Assembly: GCA_032718475.1 (NCBI GenBank)
Contig: JAUCBJ010002711.1
Span: forward strand, 62,001 to 126,000
DNA: 64,000 bases
DNA from: Nemertoderma westbladi
Lineage: Eukaryota > Xenacoelomorpha > Nemertodermatida > Nemertodermatidae
Direction of reading: 5' to 3'
The translations under genes were made by a program, and so were the position numbers. Shown one piece after another: positions 10,044 to 21,627 of this stretch; positions within the stretch are counted from its first letter, which is position 1, and each line of letters begins with the position of its first letter. The notes below the pieces were generated by a model. That model saw nothing but the letters and a program-made list of their open reading frames with translations. It did not search any database and was not told where the DNA came from.

Positions 10044-11192
10044 ACCTAAAGAGGTGAGGTCTCTATAGGGGTGCCAATAACAGGCGGCGGCGGACTTGTG
10101 AGGGTCCGGGGGCACGTTAAATCGGGCGGAAAGTGCAAGGGAGATACTGAAGGCCCTCGTGTCTAACGAACCATGAATCGACATGGTGCCGTGGTACCGT
10201 CTAGTCGGCCTGTTGCCGTACTGCCAGTCCTGTACACAGTAGGGGTGGTGGCATGGTGTGATTTGTGGTGTTATGTGGTGTGAACTGTGTTTTGTATGTG
10301 GGTGACCAGTGGCAGTTAGCTTGCTTTGGGACTTGGATGTGTGCCATTGACCGTCAGCTGTTCCGTTTTTTTGATACTATATGTTATTGTCTCCATGTTC
10401 AGCTGATTGGTCTTTGGGGTGTGTTTGGGTCTGAGGTGAGCTTTCTGTTGCTGTGGGTACGTGAGTACACGTGAATGTATGTGTGGCCACTGCGAGTGAG
10501 TATGGGAACCCTTGCCGGTTGGTCCAGACGCCGCTGGTATTAGTAGGACCATATCTTTACTGCGCCCCAGCATACTTTGTGCACACAAAGTTATTTTGCC
10601 CTGACGGCAAAATAAGGTACTCTCGACTCTTTTATCAGTCGATACAATTTTGTCCCCTCCGATTATGTCCTCTGTGTGTGCATGGTATGTGTCCGATTTT
10701 GTGTTTACCATTGTGTACTTGATTTGTGAACATCTGTTGAGTACAAGTGTACAGTGACTGGTAAGTGGTTACTTGTTCAGTAGCTTTTTAGCTACAGACA
10801 GTATTGTCTTTTCAATACTGCCGGCGAGGCGGGTGAAAACGTGTCAATATTCCATGTTGGGTAGCGCAAGCCCACTTGGGACAAGACCGTCGGTTTGGCT
10901 CAAGGGCGATCTTGATGCTCGATCGCTATCGACTGGTCCACCCACCAGTTGACTTTCTGAGTTGGCTCAATGTACAGTCAGGCCACAGTAAGTTGACAGT
11001 AGCCGACCATCTGGCTACACCGACGAGCTGTGCCGGTGTGATCGGGGGATTGAAAATTGAACCCGGGAAGCATCGGGCTACCCTCCGGCCCAGTCTGATA
11101 AAAACGGAGTCAGACTGGCCCCAGGGGTGGTGGGACAGCGTCCGCCTCATGGGTGTGCCTCAGCATGGGAGGAGCCCAGAAGGACGCAAGCG
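10044..11192. other. Unidentified 1.15-kb insert in BEL pol
   Basis: Pol stops matching copy B after 10043 and matches again from 11193 (cgtttatgtttactgg). The DNA between is unrelated to copy B or to any other part of the window that I can see. It has no obvious terminal repeats, poly-A or target duplication. A 132-codon open frame at 10876-11274 runs from the insert into pol in the wrong frame and is therefore chimeric. It could be a fragment of an unknown element or filler DNA. Confidence 0.55.
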
Positions 11193-11305
11193 CGTTTATG
11201 TTTACTGGAAAGAGACCGAGAACTCTCCGGAAACTATGGAAGGCAAGATACTCTTCCCACGACCACCTCCCTAATTCCTCAAACATCTAGGGGCTCCCCA
11301 ACGTA
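11193..11305 (+). pseudogene. pol: Last codons of BEL pol, copy A
   Basis: The segment matches copy B 43198-43311, including the shared LCLLERDRELSGNYGRQ-type ending, and closes with a TAA at 11303-11305 equivalent to the copy B stop. It is separated from the main pol fragment by the LINE and the 10044-11192 insert. Confidence 0.8.
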
Positions 11306-12782
11306 ATACGTCTGGAGTGGGTGTGTGACTATATTATTTTATCTATTTTATTATATTTTTATATCTCTCTATGTATGTATTATTATGTACTTTATTATAA
11401 TCGTTTTATTTAATTTTATTTAGTAGAATGTTATTTTAGGGATTATTTAGTAGATTAGTGCAATATATATTAATGTTTATTACTTAATTACATATCTATT
11501 ATATATTTAGTGCGACGGCGAGAAATAATTCTTTTCTCTTTCCTTACTGTTATATTCCGTATTATATTATAAATGCGAGACTACAGTAAGATGAAATGTC
11601 CGTACTTATTAAAGTACAATAAAGCTCCTACTATATTTCAGTATTATTGGTAGGCAGAGTATTAGGAATGCAAAGTTCAGATCCTCGTGTCTCGGCTAAA
11701 CCAAGCTCTGGGTAGACCTTGGAAACGACTTGCCTCTTCACACTGACATTGCTTTGTGCGATATTGCTCTTCTACCTTATATTAAATAATACATATAGTA
11801 GCGTGATGTCCCTTTAACAATAGCGTAAAACGCAAAATAAACCTGTTAAACCTTTGACCATCTGTAATTCTAGTCGATTAAGATATCGTGGCACCCACCG
11901 ATATACTTGAAAGACAAATTCTAGAATCAGTGGTTAACGTCCCCAGACAAGTTCTGGAATAAAATTGTGTCAACTTTACCATCAAATAATAAAATTTACG
12001 GGAATAAATTTAAATTCATATCTTTAATGAATTCAATAAATTGTCATTTTATGCAGTTTATAACATTCCCAAAATTCCATTAATTAATAGATCACGGGAG
12101 CGGAGATTCACCCTATTGAGTGTATTAGAGTGCGAGAATCTCCAATATATAGCCAATAGCCGATAAAATTCATAAAATCATGCATAAAGAGGATATTGAC
12201 AATTAAAGAATTACTATTAAATAGCATCCCAGATCTGTATGCGCATGAGAATTACCCTAATTCTACCGCTAGCTTTCCATAATGTCACCATAGCAACACC
12301 CACGCTAGAATTAGAAGCAAGTTAAAAAGAACAATAGAAAGCTTGCCCCATTGCATAGCATAGGTAATAAGTAGCACACTGCTAGTATCCAAGGATACAT
12401 AATAATAACGTGGCATTCTGGAAGGCACTGACTAACGGACATATGGCCTGTATGTGTACAATTGGTAACAGTTGTGTGGAATTTGTGCGTTTATAGGTGA
12501 ATGTTACTACTAAAGTGTGTTTACAGTAGCGAGTCGCAATTGTGACAGTAGCCCTAACTCTACCGAAAGAACCTGAAGTGAATCTAAGCCTTTGGGACGG
12601 ACAGTGGAGTGACTTGTGCCGGTTATCGTTGTCGTGCTGTAGCTACACGTTGGCGAAAACACCGCGACGACGGTACATCGGCGCTGAGAATCCCACTGTC
12701 CGGGGGCAGAGAGGGGTAGGCAGCGACGCCCGCTCGCCTAAATATAAACTCATTATAATATTAATAAACTCATATAGCAGAT
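11306..12782 (+). other. Non-coding region of BEL element between pol and the extra frame (copy A)
   Basis: No open frame is supported; the 87-codon frame at 12542-12805 is not conserved in copy B. The first ~300 bases are AT-rich. 11637-11970 is almost identical to 43633-43950 of copy B, while the sequence on both sides is more diverged. Upstream of the ATG at 12783 there is a pyrimidine-poor but splice-acceptor-like ttacag near 12520. Expression of the downstream frame by splicing or an internal promoter is a guess. Confidence 0.6.
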
Positions 12783-13571
12783 ATGACGGAGTTGATAGAA
12801 GATGATCTTGGTATCAGGGAGCGATATACTCTACCTTTACAAGCGTTTGTGGATAGCTTGATACGCGGTGAAGCCGATCCAACTACTACGGAGGACGATG
12901 GTCGTTATATCGAACTGCCAATGTCCCAGGAACAACTTACGCGTGAATTGGACTATAGAAAATTCACCGCTCGCTATACGCATCGTAATGGTACATATAT
13001 GGACTTCTTAACTACCGGCCATCCTATCGACTTACATGATACGGACGATGTAGACACCAAAAGGGAAATGGTTTTATTTAAATATCATACCCAGCGGAGT
13101 CGTAACGATAAACCGAGAATAGAACACGAGAATTCTATTCGTAACCTACTTGAAAGAGAAAACGTTGAAGAACCGGATAAGCGCATCAACTTCAACGATT
13201 ATCTGGAATTCTTGAGAGAAACTTATCTCAATATTGCCAGTCAACAGAACCTAGAAACTCGATATCCTCAAGGTATACATCATGACCCTATGGTAGAACT
13301 CAAACGGCTCTATTTCACTATGATGTATCTTACTGCCGATTGTCCACTACCTGTTGTCCCGGATAGCTTTGAACAAATGGAGGAATATTGCAAAACTGGA
13401 GAACGATCACCCGCGTTTCCTCTACAGGACGTGCGTCTTTGGTATTATTGTGACGAATGCCCTAGACCCAACCAACAAACGGAAAGACATAAACATCCGC
13501 AGGATGTTGCGCTAAACACAGTTTTACGCGTTATACTTACGGGAGTTTCAAGCGAAATCTGTTCGATGTAG
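12783..13571 (+). pseudogene. Extra post-pol reading frame of BEL element, segment 1 (copy A)
   Basis: I do not recognise this protein family. The 262-codon frame starts at an ATG conserved in copy B (44967), with the same context. The product is hydrophilic, acidic, without signal peptide or membrane segment, so it does not look like an envelope protein. It contains a CDEC motif near its end. The frame shifts near 13560: the downstream part continues at 13613 in another frame. Together the segments from 12783 to 17034 look like one ancestral protein of about 1400 residues, or alternatively several consecutive ORFs. Confidence 0.6.
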
Positions 13572-13612
13572 CACCTACGATCGCTCGTCTCAAACGATCA
13601 CTAAATAAACCC

Positions 13613-16255
13613 ATGATCAGAGTTCCGGAATACTCGGTCAGGCCTCTTCATTCCCCAGTGAGACCTCAAACTCTTGATCCTAACAGTATCACTGATCCTC
13701 CCGAAATATATTCACTGTTCAAAGATTTAGTGTTACCCGAACAATTAATCGGTGGTACTCCGGTAGTGGGTTCGTTAGATATTCGCCCATCCTACTTAGC
13801 CGGATTGGGACGCGGGCATCTAATATCGCCATTTAATCCTTACAATCGTCCAGGATTAACCCCGATGCAACCCGCCACGGAAGTCGAGGAGAGCGTTATA
13901 AGAAACGCTTTAGACGCTATTCGGCAGAAGATCGGAAAAGGAATGCAAGATTGTTTAGAGAAACGTAAATTACAGCAATAAGTCCAATTGGTGAAGGAGT
14001 TAGCCTAGCCACAGTTCGATCGAGAAATCCAAAACCTCGAGGAGGACATCGAGCTTGGATGCACGTATTCTCTACAAGAGTTTCTCGATGAACGCTTACA
14101 GCGACAAGCGGAGGAAAACCAACTCGAGGAGAAACACACGGAAATGGACGAGAGAGAAGAAGCCGCTTTAGCCCAACCCGAAGCCCAAATCCTTATGACG
14201 AATCTCTACTCTAAAACCGTCCGTCATCCCTCGATTGTTCCCCATTTCGTATACAAACTCTTTGCAACGATACAACCCCAACCGGTTGATATCAGCATAA
14301 GATCACAAAATCTTATCGCCGACGCCCCCATGTTACAGCATCCGCCAATTGAGGCTGCTCGTGTTGACGGTATACTCGTTGAACCTCCGGACAATCAAGC
14401 GGATCTTGTCCGTCGTATGGTGCACGATGTCAACATACGCGCTAGACCTTTACCGAACTCGTTTTATGGGATTAAAGACCACCCTTATTACGTTAATCTG
14501 GCTCAATATTATATGGTAAAACCGGAAGACCCGACGCATAATTTAAAGTTTCTACCGCTAATAAATCCTCTCGACATTGTCGAACTAGAACAATTGCAGA
14601 AACATCTGGATCAGTTAGTAAAGGTAAACTCATTCAGAAAACCATACAACGTCTCTAGAATCGAGAAGGATACAACACCTCCGTATAATCTCGATGGATT
14701 TATTAAAACTCGATTAGTCCATTGGAATCTCGACGTATTATTCGAGGAAGAGAGAATACAGAGATATGGAAATGTGGAGATGTATACCACTCAGTACCTG
14801 AAGTATAGTGATCTCCCTGACGCTAGCCAATGCGCCACCTTGTGGCATCCAGTAGGGATGACCCTAGAGAACGCCACCAAAGAGTGGAATGAAACTCTTA
14901 ATGTCATTGAGATGTATGGAGTTGTCACCTATGATAACGAAGGTAGCGTTCCGGTCGGAGAATTAGGAACTACACGCATGATACACATACGAGGATTAGC
15001 TGGTTCTACCCACGTGTTTACTCGAGCGTGTTCCGACGTGATTGATTATTCTTTTGAGACTCTCACCGAAACACAAAAGAATCTCCGACATGGACAATTC
15101 GAACTCGCGCAGCGTTATGTCATTGAAACCGAGCGCAAACCGGCCATGGGTATCGATGGATCGATGTTACCCCAGCCCGTGCTCGAGATGTTGTTCAACG
15201 AAAGAATCCTTAAAATCGGCTCAGCTGTTTATGGAGATCTCCAAAACGACTTTCGGAATATGGAAAATATCCCATATCCTTTCGTGGATACTCAGCTAAT
15301 TGCTCCCTGGGCAGAAGGCTGAGGTTTCTTCCGCACCATGTATGCTAATACGTCCAGCAACATCACCAAAGTGCAACGAACTTCCATTGGACATCTTGCC
15401 TTTCAGGAATACGGAAGGAATTTCAAAGTCGGAAATCCTATCAACTATCAACAAGTATACGGAGACCATTATTCTCGATTATACTTTGACGTACCATTGA
15501 CCACACCTGGCGCCGTGTATAGCTTCATGAGTGTTCCACTCCGTCCCTCCTTAGCTATATACACAATCTTTGAAAACACCGCACTTTCCGGTTGGCTAGC
15601 CGATGTGTGCAGTCGTACTATACGCGCCCATCCATTAATACTTGGGACCAAACTCGCTAAGCTAGATGAACATAATAAATTCATCCGCTTCGAATGTTTC
15701 AGGCGTTTTTTAACCCCGTTTCGTAACGTGGATAGCCAATTCAAGGACCGCGCTTTGACCAAGCTCAGCCTAAGAAACTCAGCTGCGGAGAAGTTAGATA
15801 GCGCTGGATTTGCAATTTTTAAAGATATTTGTATACAGAACTTACACTCCTCTGTTATACAAAGACCTCGAATTCCCACAGGTTATTCTGTCGTGGAAAT
15901 TCAGACAGTGGGTTCAATTGAGGAGACAGCCACACCCACCTCGGCCATGCACTTGGAAGACAAACCAATATGCTTAGAATCCGAGGAGATTCAGCCTACC
16001 GCGCCCCGGAGCAGTGACAATGATTACATCTTGAATGGTATCAAGGTCCACAGTGTCTCACCGCATACGATTATCGGCATGCCAACTATGTTTCTCGACA
16101 ACGTTGTCGGTTATGCGCATCGAGAGACCATATTACGCCCATGGACACAAACGTCCCCTGCTCCTATTTCCACGAACAACCGTCGATGGAAATCTATTGT
16201 GCATATTGCCGACTCAATAATTTGCACATTTTTGCGGTCTGCCCCCAATTTATGA
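13613..16255 (+). pseudogene. Extra post-pol reading frame, segment 2 (copy A), three in-frame stops
   Basis: The pieces 13613-13981, 14144-15322 and 15338-16255 are all in one frame, separated only by TAA (13979), a TAG (about 14012) and TGA (15320). The reading between stops is coherent, for example the Glu/Gln-rich helical-looking stretch at 14020-14160. This suggests a single frame that has taken nonsense mutations, although reinitiation at the ATG at 15338, 16 bases after the TGA, cannot be excluded. No known domain is recognised and no transmembrane segment is seen. Copy B has lost about 2.7 kb of this region (equivalent of roughly 14140-16875). Confidence 0.55.
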
Positions 16256-17034
16256 CTCAATGTCACCATTGTCAACTAAAAGGACATGCCAGTTTTGATT
16301 GCCCTTTTAATAACGATTTAGAAAGCGTAGATGAACTGATTACACTACGTTACATCAGAGCTTGGGAAGCAAATGTTGATTTACATTGTGATTCACGCCA
16401 TCATTATTACCCTGGACGCGCTTACGAAGGAGTTTGTGCGTTCCATCCTTATCTATTCGCGTCTGTCGAACAGTAATCACGCATACCGAGTTACAAACTA
16501 ATGAAGCGCATCGGAGAATGTATATCAACCAAATTCGTACGCAAATTTCTCAGGAGCGTTAATCCTAGCGATATTCATTCCTATAACTTAATCAATTTTA
16601 TCCGTCAAGATCCGGACTATGGCGATTTATTTGTCAACTCACACCCCGAGTTACAGGAAGTATATCGACGGCCTTACGAATACCGAGCCCGAGAACGCGA
16701 GTTGGAAAGAACCATTAAACCAAGGAAGTTTCTCACTGCCTATGGTCCGCCCACGGCTCTCGTTCAGACCACTCGTAAAGGACCCGTAAGAGCGGCTGTC
16801 CTGAAACGCGCTCTAAAGGCCGTTAGACATCTCTCCCCCGAAGTTGACGTCGACCAACCAGGCACTTTGACCGGCGGATACACCAACCATAATCCTACAC
16901 CTTCTGATGCAATCATATTGCACCCTTCACCCAGGAGTTATAGCCCTCCTTGTAAAGTGGCTCGCCTCAAAGAGAAAAGGACTCTCGCTAGCTTTAAAAA
17001 ACTGCGTAAACGCCGTTCACGCAAGAAAGACTAA
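16141..17034 (+). pseudogene. Extra post-pol reading frame, segment 3: two CCHC zinc knuckles and basic tail (copy A)
   Basis: This segment is in a different frame from segment 2 and overlaps its end, so a frameshift lies near 16141-16255. Residues 20-34 form C-x2-C-x5-H-x4-C and residues 41-54 form C-x2-C-x4-H-x4-C. The second matches the retroviral nucleocapsid zinc knuckle exactly and the first is one residue longer. A TAA at 16474 interrupts the frame, which continues at 16501-17034. The protein ends in a Lys/Arg-rich tail (KKLRKRRSRKKD) that is conserved with its stop in copy B (46195-46252). Zinc knuckles plus a basic tail suggest RNA or DNA binding, Gag-like, yet the gene lies downstream of pol. 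Confidence 0.6.
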
Positions 17035-17112
17035 CTCTTTAGAGTATTTCTGTATATTAGAAACTGTGATTTTGTATATTTTATAGACTTGAATCCCATT
17101 TTCTGGGAGCGG

Positions 17113-18120
17113 TGTAAAAGCTTTTGCGGATATTATCAGTCCCCTTGCCCGCAAAGTACCGTGTAGGTGTTTTAGCGGACATAAAAGTCATTCTTTCTGT
17201 ATGTGTACTTTGGCGGACATAACAAGACACTTATGCCGCAATACGCCAAATCCTCTAGCACAGTGTAGCTTTGATGATTCACATTACGACATCTACCAGC
17301 TGGTTTGCTGGCATGGAAACGGCCGTTGGATCTATGGCTCTTTGTTCGGCTTAACAGCCAATCAGGGCGATTTTCATTTTATGTGTGGAGATATCTCTGC
17401 AAATTGTGCTAGGCGAGTTTAGTGTTGGTTTTTTCCTATGCCAAAACATCGGCTGTGGAATCACTCTGTTTTCAGACTTTAGCCCAAACATTAGTAGGCT
17501 TTGATCATAGAAACGTATAACTGTTATCAAACCAAATCGCACAAATCAATCCAATCCATATCATACCATATAAAACAGTGCATATCTCAGACTTTTCACC
17601 GCATTATTTTACTGCTATTTACTGTCGGTTATTAATTGTATCAGTTGATGGAATATTGTTATACTTGGAGAATATCGATAAATAACCCAAAAATCCCAAT
17701 CTTCTTGATACACTAAAGGTTAGAGAGACCGGTTACATATAGCAATTGCGACTTATATTATCGTGGTTTTGGAGTGAATCTAATGCTATTTCATAGATAC
17801 TACATGAGTCAATTGCTGTTCTCTTTATGTATGGTCAAATTCAGTGACTGTCGGCAGATCAGTGTGCAGTATTGTGCGATACCGGTAGTGTGCATGATTG
17901 TGACTGATAACTAAGCATCTCCTAAAGAATGCGCCTTATACGTGAATCATAAGCCATACCGTTGTGTTTAGTATAAGTCATAGCTCTGTTTACATATTTA
18001 GAGCGCCACGTCCTAAAGGAACTGTTAATATTTCCCGAAAGTAAATAATATTTGTCAGAGATTATATATTAACGATCAATCGAATAATACAGTAGGCTTA
18101 CACCGCTTTGTTCTAGAACA
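17113..18120 (+). repeat. 3' LTR of BEL copy A
   Basis: It begins TGTAAAAGCTTTTG, preceded by the same tctgggagcgg purine-rich tract as copy B, and ends TAGAACA. The ends and several internal blocks match the 1198-bp LTRs of copy B (for example ttagagcgccacgtcctaaaggaactg), but much of the 5' third differs. It is clearly a diverged subfamily LTR of 1008 bp. The short frames inside it are not genes. Confidence 0.75.
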
Positions 18121-18626
18121 CCGAAAAAAGAAAAATTGTTCAAGCCGAATTAAAAAAATACGACATTTTGGCAGCCATTGATATATTGTATAAAAAAACT
18201 AGCTAGTAAATAATTACTTGGTACGCTAACTATCTATTAAAAATTACTAGCTACTATAACTCATTAATAATTCCAGAAAAATAATTGTGGATTAAATTAT
18301 AATTTAAAAAAAAGTACTAGCTAACACAAAATCAAAATTACTAGCACTGTACTACATATTAGAACTGTAATTTAGCGGACATAATTGTAAAATCATTCCC
18401 GCAAAATTTATTAATAAACACTATACCGTTCATGTAGGAATATCCAATCACTACCATTTATTGTTGCTTATGATATGAGGTGATGTTGCCTTATATGATG
18501 CAATACTGACAGACGCGGAAAAACTCGGTTTAAATTCTGCAAAAACAATTTATCTACACCACAGATACTTTACTACCTTCATTGCGATCTGAAAGTAGAA
18601 ACCAAATGCAACTCAGAAATGACAAT
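18121..18626. other. AT-rich DNA without recognisable gene
   Basis: The sequence is AT-rich with several scattered repeats of ttactagcta and a gcggacataa(t/a) word also present in the adjacent LTR. No frame or RNA gene is supported. Confidence 0.4.
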
Positions 18627-19889
18627 CCACGAAGCTAAGGAAAATCAACTACTTTCGCTAAGAAAGATTTTCCTTAGCTGAGATGGTCTATTCATAGTGG
18701 GCTATTTTACTTGTATGGAGCAGATTTGGTTTTTTTTGGTCGGGGAAAAAACTAGCCTTTAAAAGTACCCTGAAATTTTGCATGTATGTACTACTCAACG
18801 AGACGCATCTTCTGGGCCGGGTCTCATATCCAGGAAAAATCTGGTTTCCATGGCAACGGACTTCAAAAAAAGTCTATGTATTTCAAGTCAATATTTATAA
18901 CTCTATTTGTAGGAAAACTATAATAGATATAAACTTGGGGTTTCGCAACACAACTATAAGGTCCATAGCAGATCCGATTGAGGCTAAATAGAAAATCCAG
19001 TTACCTAGGCAACCGGGATAAACAGATGTTAAAATTTATAAAATGTTAATTTGAGGCCTAAGGGCAAGGTGTTATGACTTGGGACCAACCCCTACCCCCA
19101 CTATATAACTTATTCTGCATCCGAATTACATTGTTCTATTTTTCAGTTACCATGACAACCGCTGAAAACAGATGTTTTTATTCAAAACTTATTCATTTGG
19201 ACATAGACTTCACGATAAAATTTTACAAAACTTGGTATGTGTTATCTGGACCACTAGTTGGAACTTTTAGTGAAACTTAAATTATTCCAGAAATTTAGTT
19301 ACCATGGTAACTGTAGTTTATTAAACTCTATATCATTCAAATCTATATTATAACTCTATTTGTAGCAAAACTGTAATATATATAAACTTGGGGTTTTGCA
19401 ACTCATCTATAAGATCCATATCCAAGCCGTTTGAGGTTAATTAGAAAATACAGTTACCATAGCAACAAGTCTAAACAGATGTTAAAATTTATAAAATGAT
19501 AATCTGAAGCACAAGTTAATAGTATTATGACTTGGGACTAACCCCTACCCCCACTATATGACTTATTCTGCATCCGAATTACATTGTTCTATTTTTCAGT
19601 TTCCATGACAACCACTGCAAACAGATGCATTTTGATAGAAAATCGGTAATTTGGACCTAAACTACAATATTTTCTGAAACTCGGAAAGTGTTATCTGAAC
19701 CACAATCTGGACTAAATCTTTTTTAACAGGTAAAACCAACAGTTCCAGAGAATTCTAGTTTCCATGGGAATAGAAGTTATTTATTGGCAAATGCTACTAA
19801 ACTAGGCTAAGCAACAAACCAAATTGTGGCCCTTTGTTTAATTTTCCTTAGCTTCGTGGTTGCATTTCCTTTAGGAAATGCCTTTCTCG
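18627..19889 (+). mobile_element. Helentron-like non-autonomous element, unit 1
   Basis: The unit starts CCACGAAGCTAAGG and ends with hairpin GCATTTCC-TTTA-GGAAATGC followed by CTTTCTCG, with a T on each outer side. The 5' terminal motif CACGAAGCTAAGGAAAAT recurs inverted about 30 bases before the 3' end (19842-19859). It is therefore an asymmetric inverted repeat with the hairpin outside it. A second inverted repeat (AGCTAAGGAAAATC/GATTTTCCTTAGCT) lies within the first 60 bases. This end layout and T|T insertion are as described for Helentron/Helitron2-type elements. There is no Rep/helicase, so it is non-autonomous. The interior is a ~152-bp periodic repeat. The ~68-100-codon frames inside units are not genes. 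Confidence 0.65.
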
Positions 19890-20112
19890 TAATATAATAC
19901 GTTACCGCAAATTGCTAAAACTGAAAGATATAGAAATTCAACAATCCCATATATGGTCAGACAAATGAATAGTGCACCATCACATTAATGTACGTCCACA
20001 ACAGCTCCACCCACTAGCATGACTCGCCCCGCAGCAACACGCCGGCCTGGTAATATACGTATGTGCTGCGGTCCAATATTTGCCACATTATTGCTGTTTA
20101 ACTTTGTAGTAT
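19890..20112. other. Spacer between Helentron-like units 1 and 2
   Basis: This is unique sequence with no frame of note; it lacks the unit repeats and its end bases (T at both sides) fit the flanks of the neighbouring units. Confidence 0.4.
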
Positions 20113-21380
20113 CCACGAAGCTAAGGAAAATCAACTACTTTCGCTAAGAAAGATTTTCCTTAGCTGAGATGGTCTATTCATAGTGGGCTATTTTACTTGT
20201 ATGGGGCAGATTTAGTGTTTTTTGACCGGTGAAAAAACTAGCCTTTAAAAGTACCCTGAAATTTTACATGTATATACTACTCGTCGAGGCGCATCGTGTG
20301 GGATGGGTCTCATATCCAGGAAAAATCTGGTTTCCATGGCAACGGACTTAGAAAAAAGTCTATGTATTTCAAGTCAATATTTAAAACTCTATTTCTAGGA
20401 AAACTATAATAGATGTAAACTTGGGGTTTCGCAACACAACTATAAGGTCCATAGCAGATCCGATTGAAGCTAAATAGAAAATCCAGTTACCTTGGCAACC
20501 GGGATAAACAGATGTTAAAATTTATAAAATGTTAATTTGAGGCCTACGGGCAAGGTGTTATGACTTGGGACCAATCCCTACCCCCACTATATAACTTATT
20601 CTGCATCCGAATTACATTGTTCTATTTCTCAGTTACCATGACAACCGCTAAAAACAGATGTTTTTATACAAAAATTATTCATTTGGACATAGACTTCGCG
20701 ATAAAATTTTACAAAACTGGGTATGTGTTATCTGGACCACTAGTTGGAACTTTTAGTGAAACTGAAAACATTCCAGAAATATCTTGTTACCATGGTACCT
20801 GGAGTTTATTAAAGTCTATATCATTCAAGTCTAAATTCAATACTCTATTTGTAGCAAAATAATGTAATAAATATAAATTTGGGGTTTTGCAACTCATCTG
20901 TAAGGTCCATATACAATCCATTCGAGGTTAATTACACAATCCAATTACCATAGCAACAAGACTAAACAGATGTTAAAATTTCTAAAATGATAATTTTAAA
21001 CACAAGTTAATAGTATTATGACTTGGGACCAAGACCTATCCCCACTATATGACTTATTCTGCATCCGAATTACATTGTTCTATATTTCAGTTTCCATGAC
21101 AACCACTGCAAACAGATGCATTTTGATAGAAAATCCCTAATTTGGACATAAATTACAATATTTTCTGAAACTTGGTATGTGTTATCTGAACCACAATCTG
21201 GACTGAATCTTTTTTCAAAGGTAAAACCAACAGTTCCAGATAATTCTAGTTTCCATGGGAATAGAAGTTATTTATTGGCAAATGCTACTGAACTAGGCCA
21301 AGCAACAAACCAAATTGTGGCCCTTTGTTTAATTTTCCTTAGCTTCGTGGTTGCATTTCCTTTAGGAAATGCCTTTCTAG
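20113..21380 (+). mobile_element. Helentron-like non-autonomous element, unit 2
   Basis: A complete 1268-bp unit with the same 5' start (CCACGAAG), inverted subterminal copy and 3' hairpin as unit 1. It ends CTTTCTAG, flanked by T on both sides, and is largely collinear with unit 1. Confidence 0.65.
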
Positions 21381-21627
21381 TACTATTTCATGTAACTATA
21401 TTTTTTACTTAATTTTAACTTAATAATTAATTTGATTCTTGCTTAATTAATAAATAAACCTTATCAATTCATTTCATTCTCCATTATGTTACCGTGTTAG
21501 GCTAGGCCTTGGTTTAGGTAACCACTTCCCTAATTCTACCGGTACTATTTACTTTCAGTTTCTCCACTCCGGTTCTGTGCTACACCAGTGTACCAAACTA
21601 TTATTACTATTACTGCTGCAGTTCTGT
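21381..21627. other. Spacer between Helentron-like units 2 and 3
   Basis: Unique AT-rich sequence; nothing supported. Confidence 0.4.

Larger units (their letters stand above)
3886..18120 (+). mobile_element. BEL/Pao LTR retrotransposon, copy A (5' truncated, interrupted)
   Basis: The element begins in the middle of RT at the junction with the LTR ending at 3885. It continues through RNase H, integrase and the pol C-terminal domain, then a 1.5-kb non-coding segment, a long extra reading frame and a 3' LTR (17113-18120). Copy B (31615-47529) supplies the template for this layout. A LINE (6842-10007) and a second insert (10044-11192) split the end of pol. Pol has no internal stop in its 985 visible codons, so the copy is not very old, but the extra frame has several stops. 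Confidence 0.85.

Noticed and set aside
10876-11274. 132-codon frame
   Set aside because: It crosses from the unidentified insert into the tail of BEL pol in the wrong frame, so it is chimeric.
11640-11765. tRNA or other known structural RNA in the conserved non-coding block
   Set aside because: The words gttcagatcc and ctcggctaa resemble tRNA parts, but no cloverleaf with A and B boxes at proper spacing can be drawn.
12783-16255. Envelope gene in the post-pol position
   Set aside because: No signal peptide, membrane anchor or furin-like site was seen; the C-terminal zinc knuckles argue for nucleic-acid binding instead.
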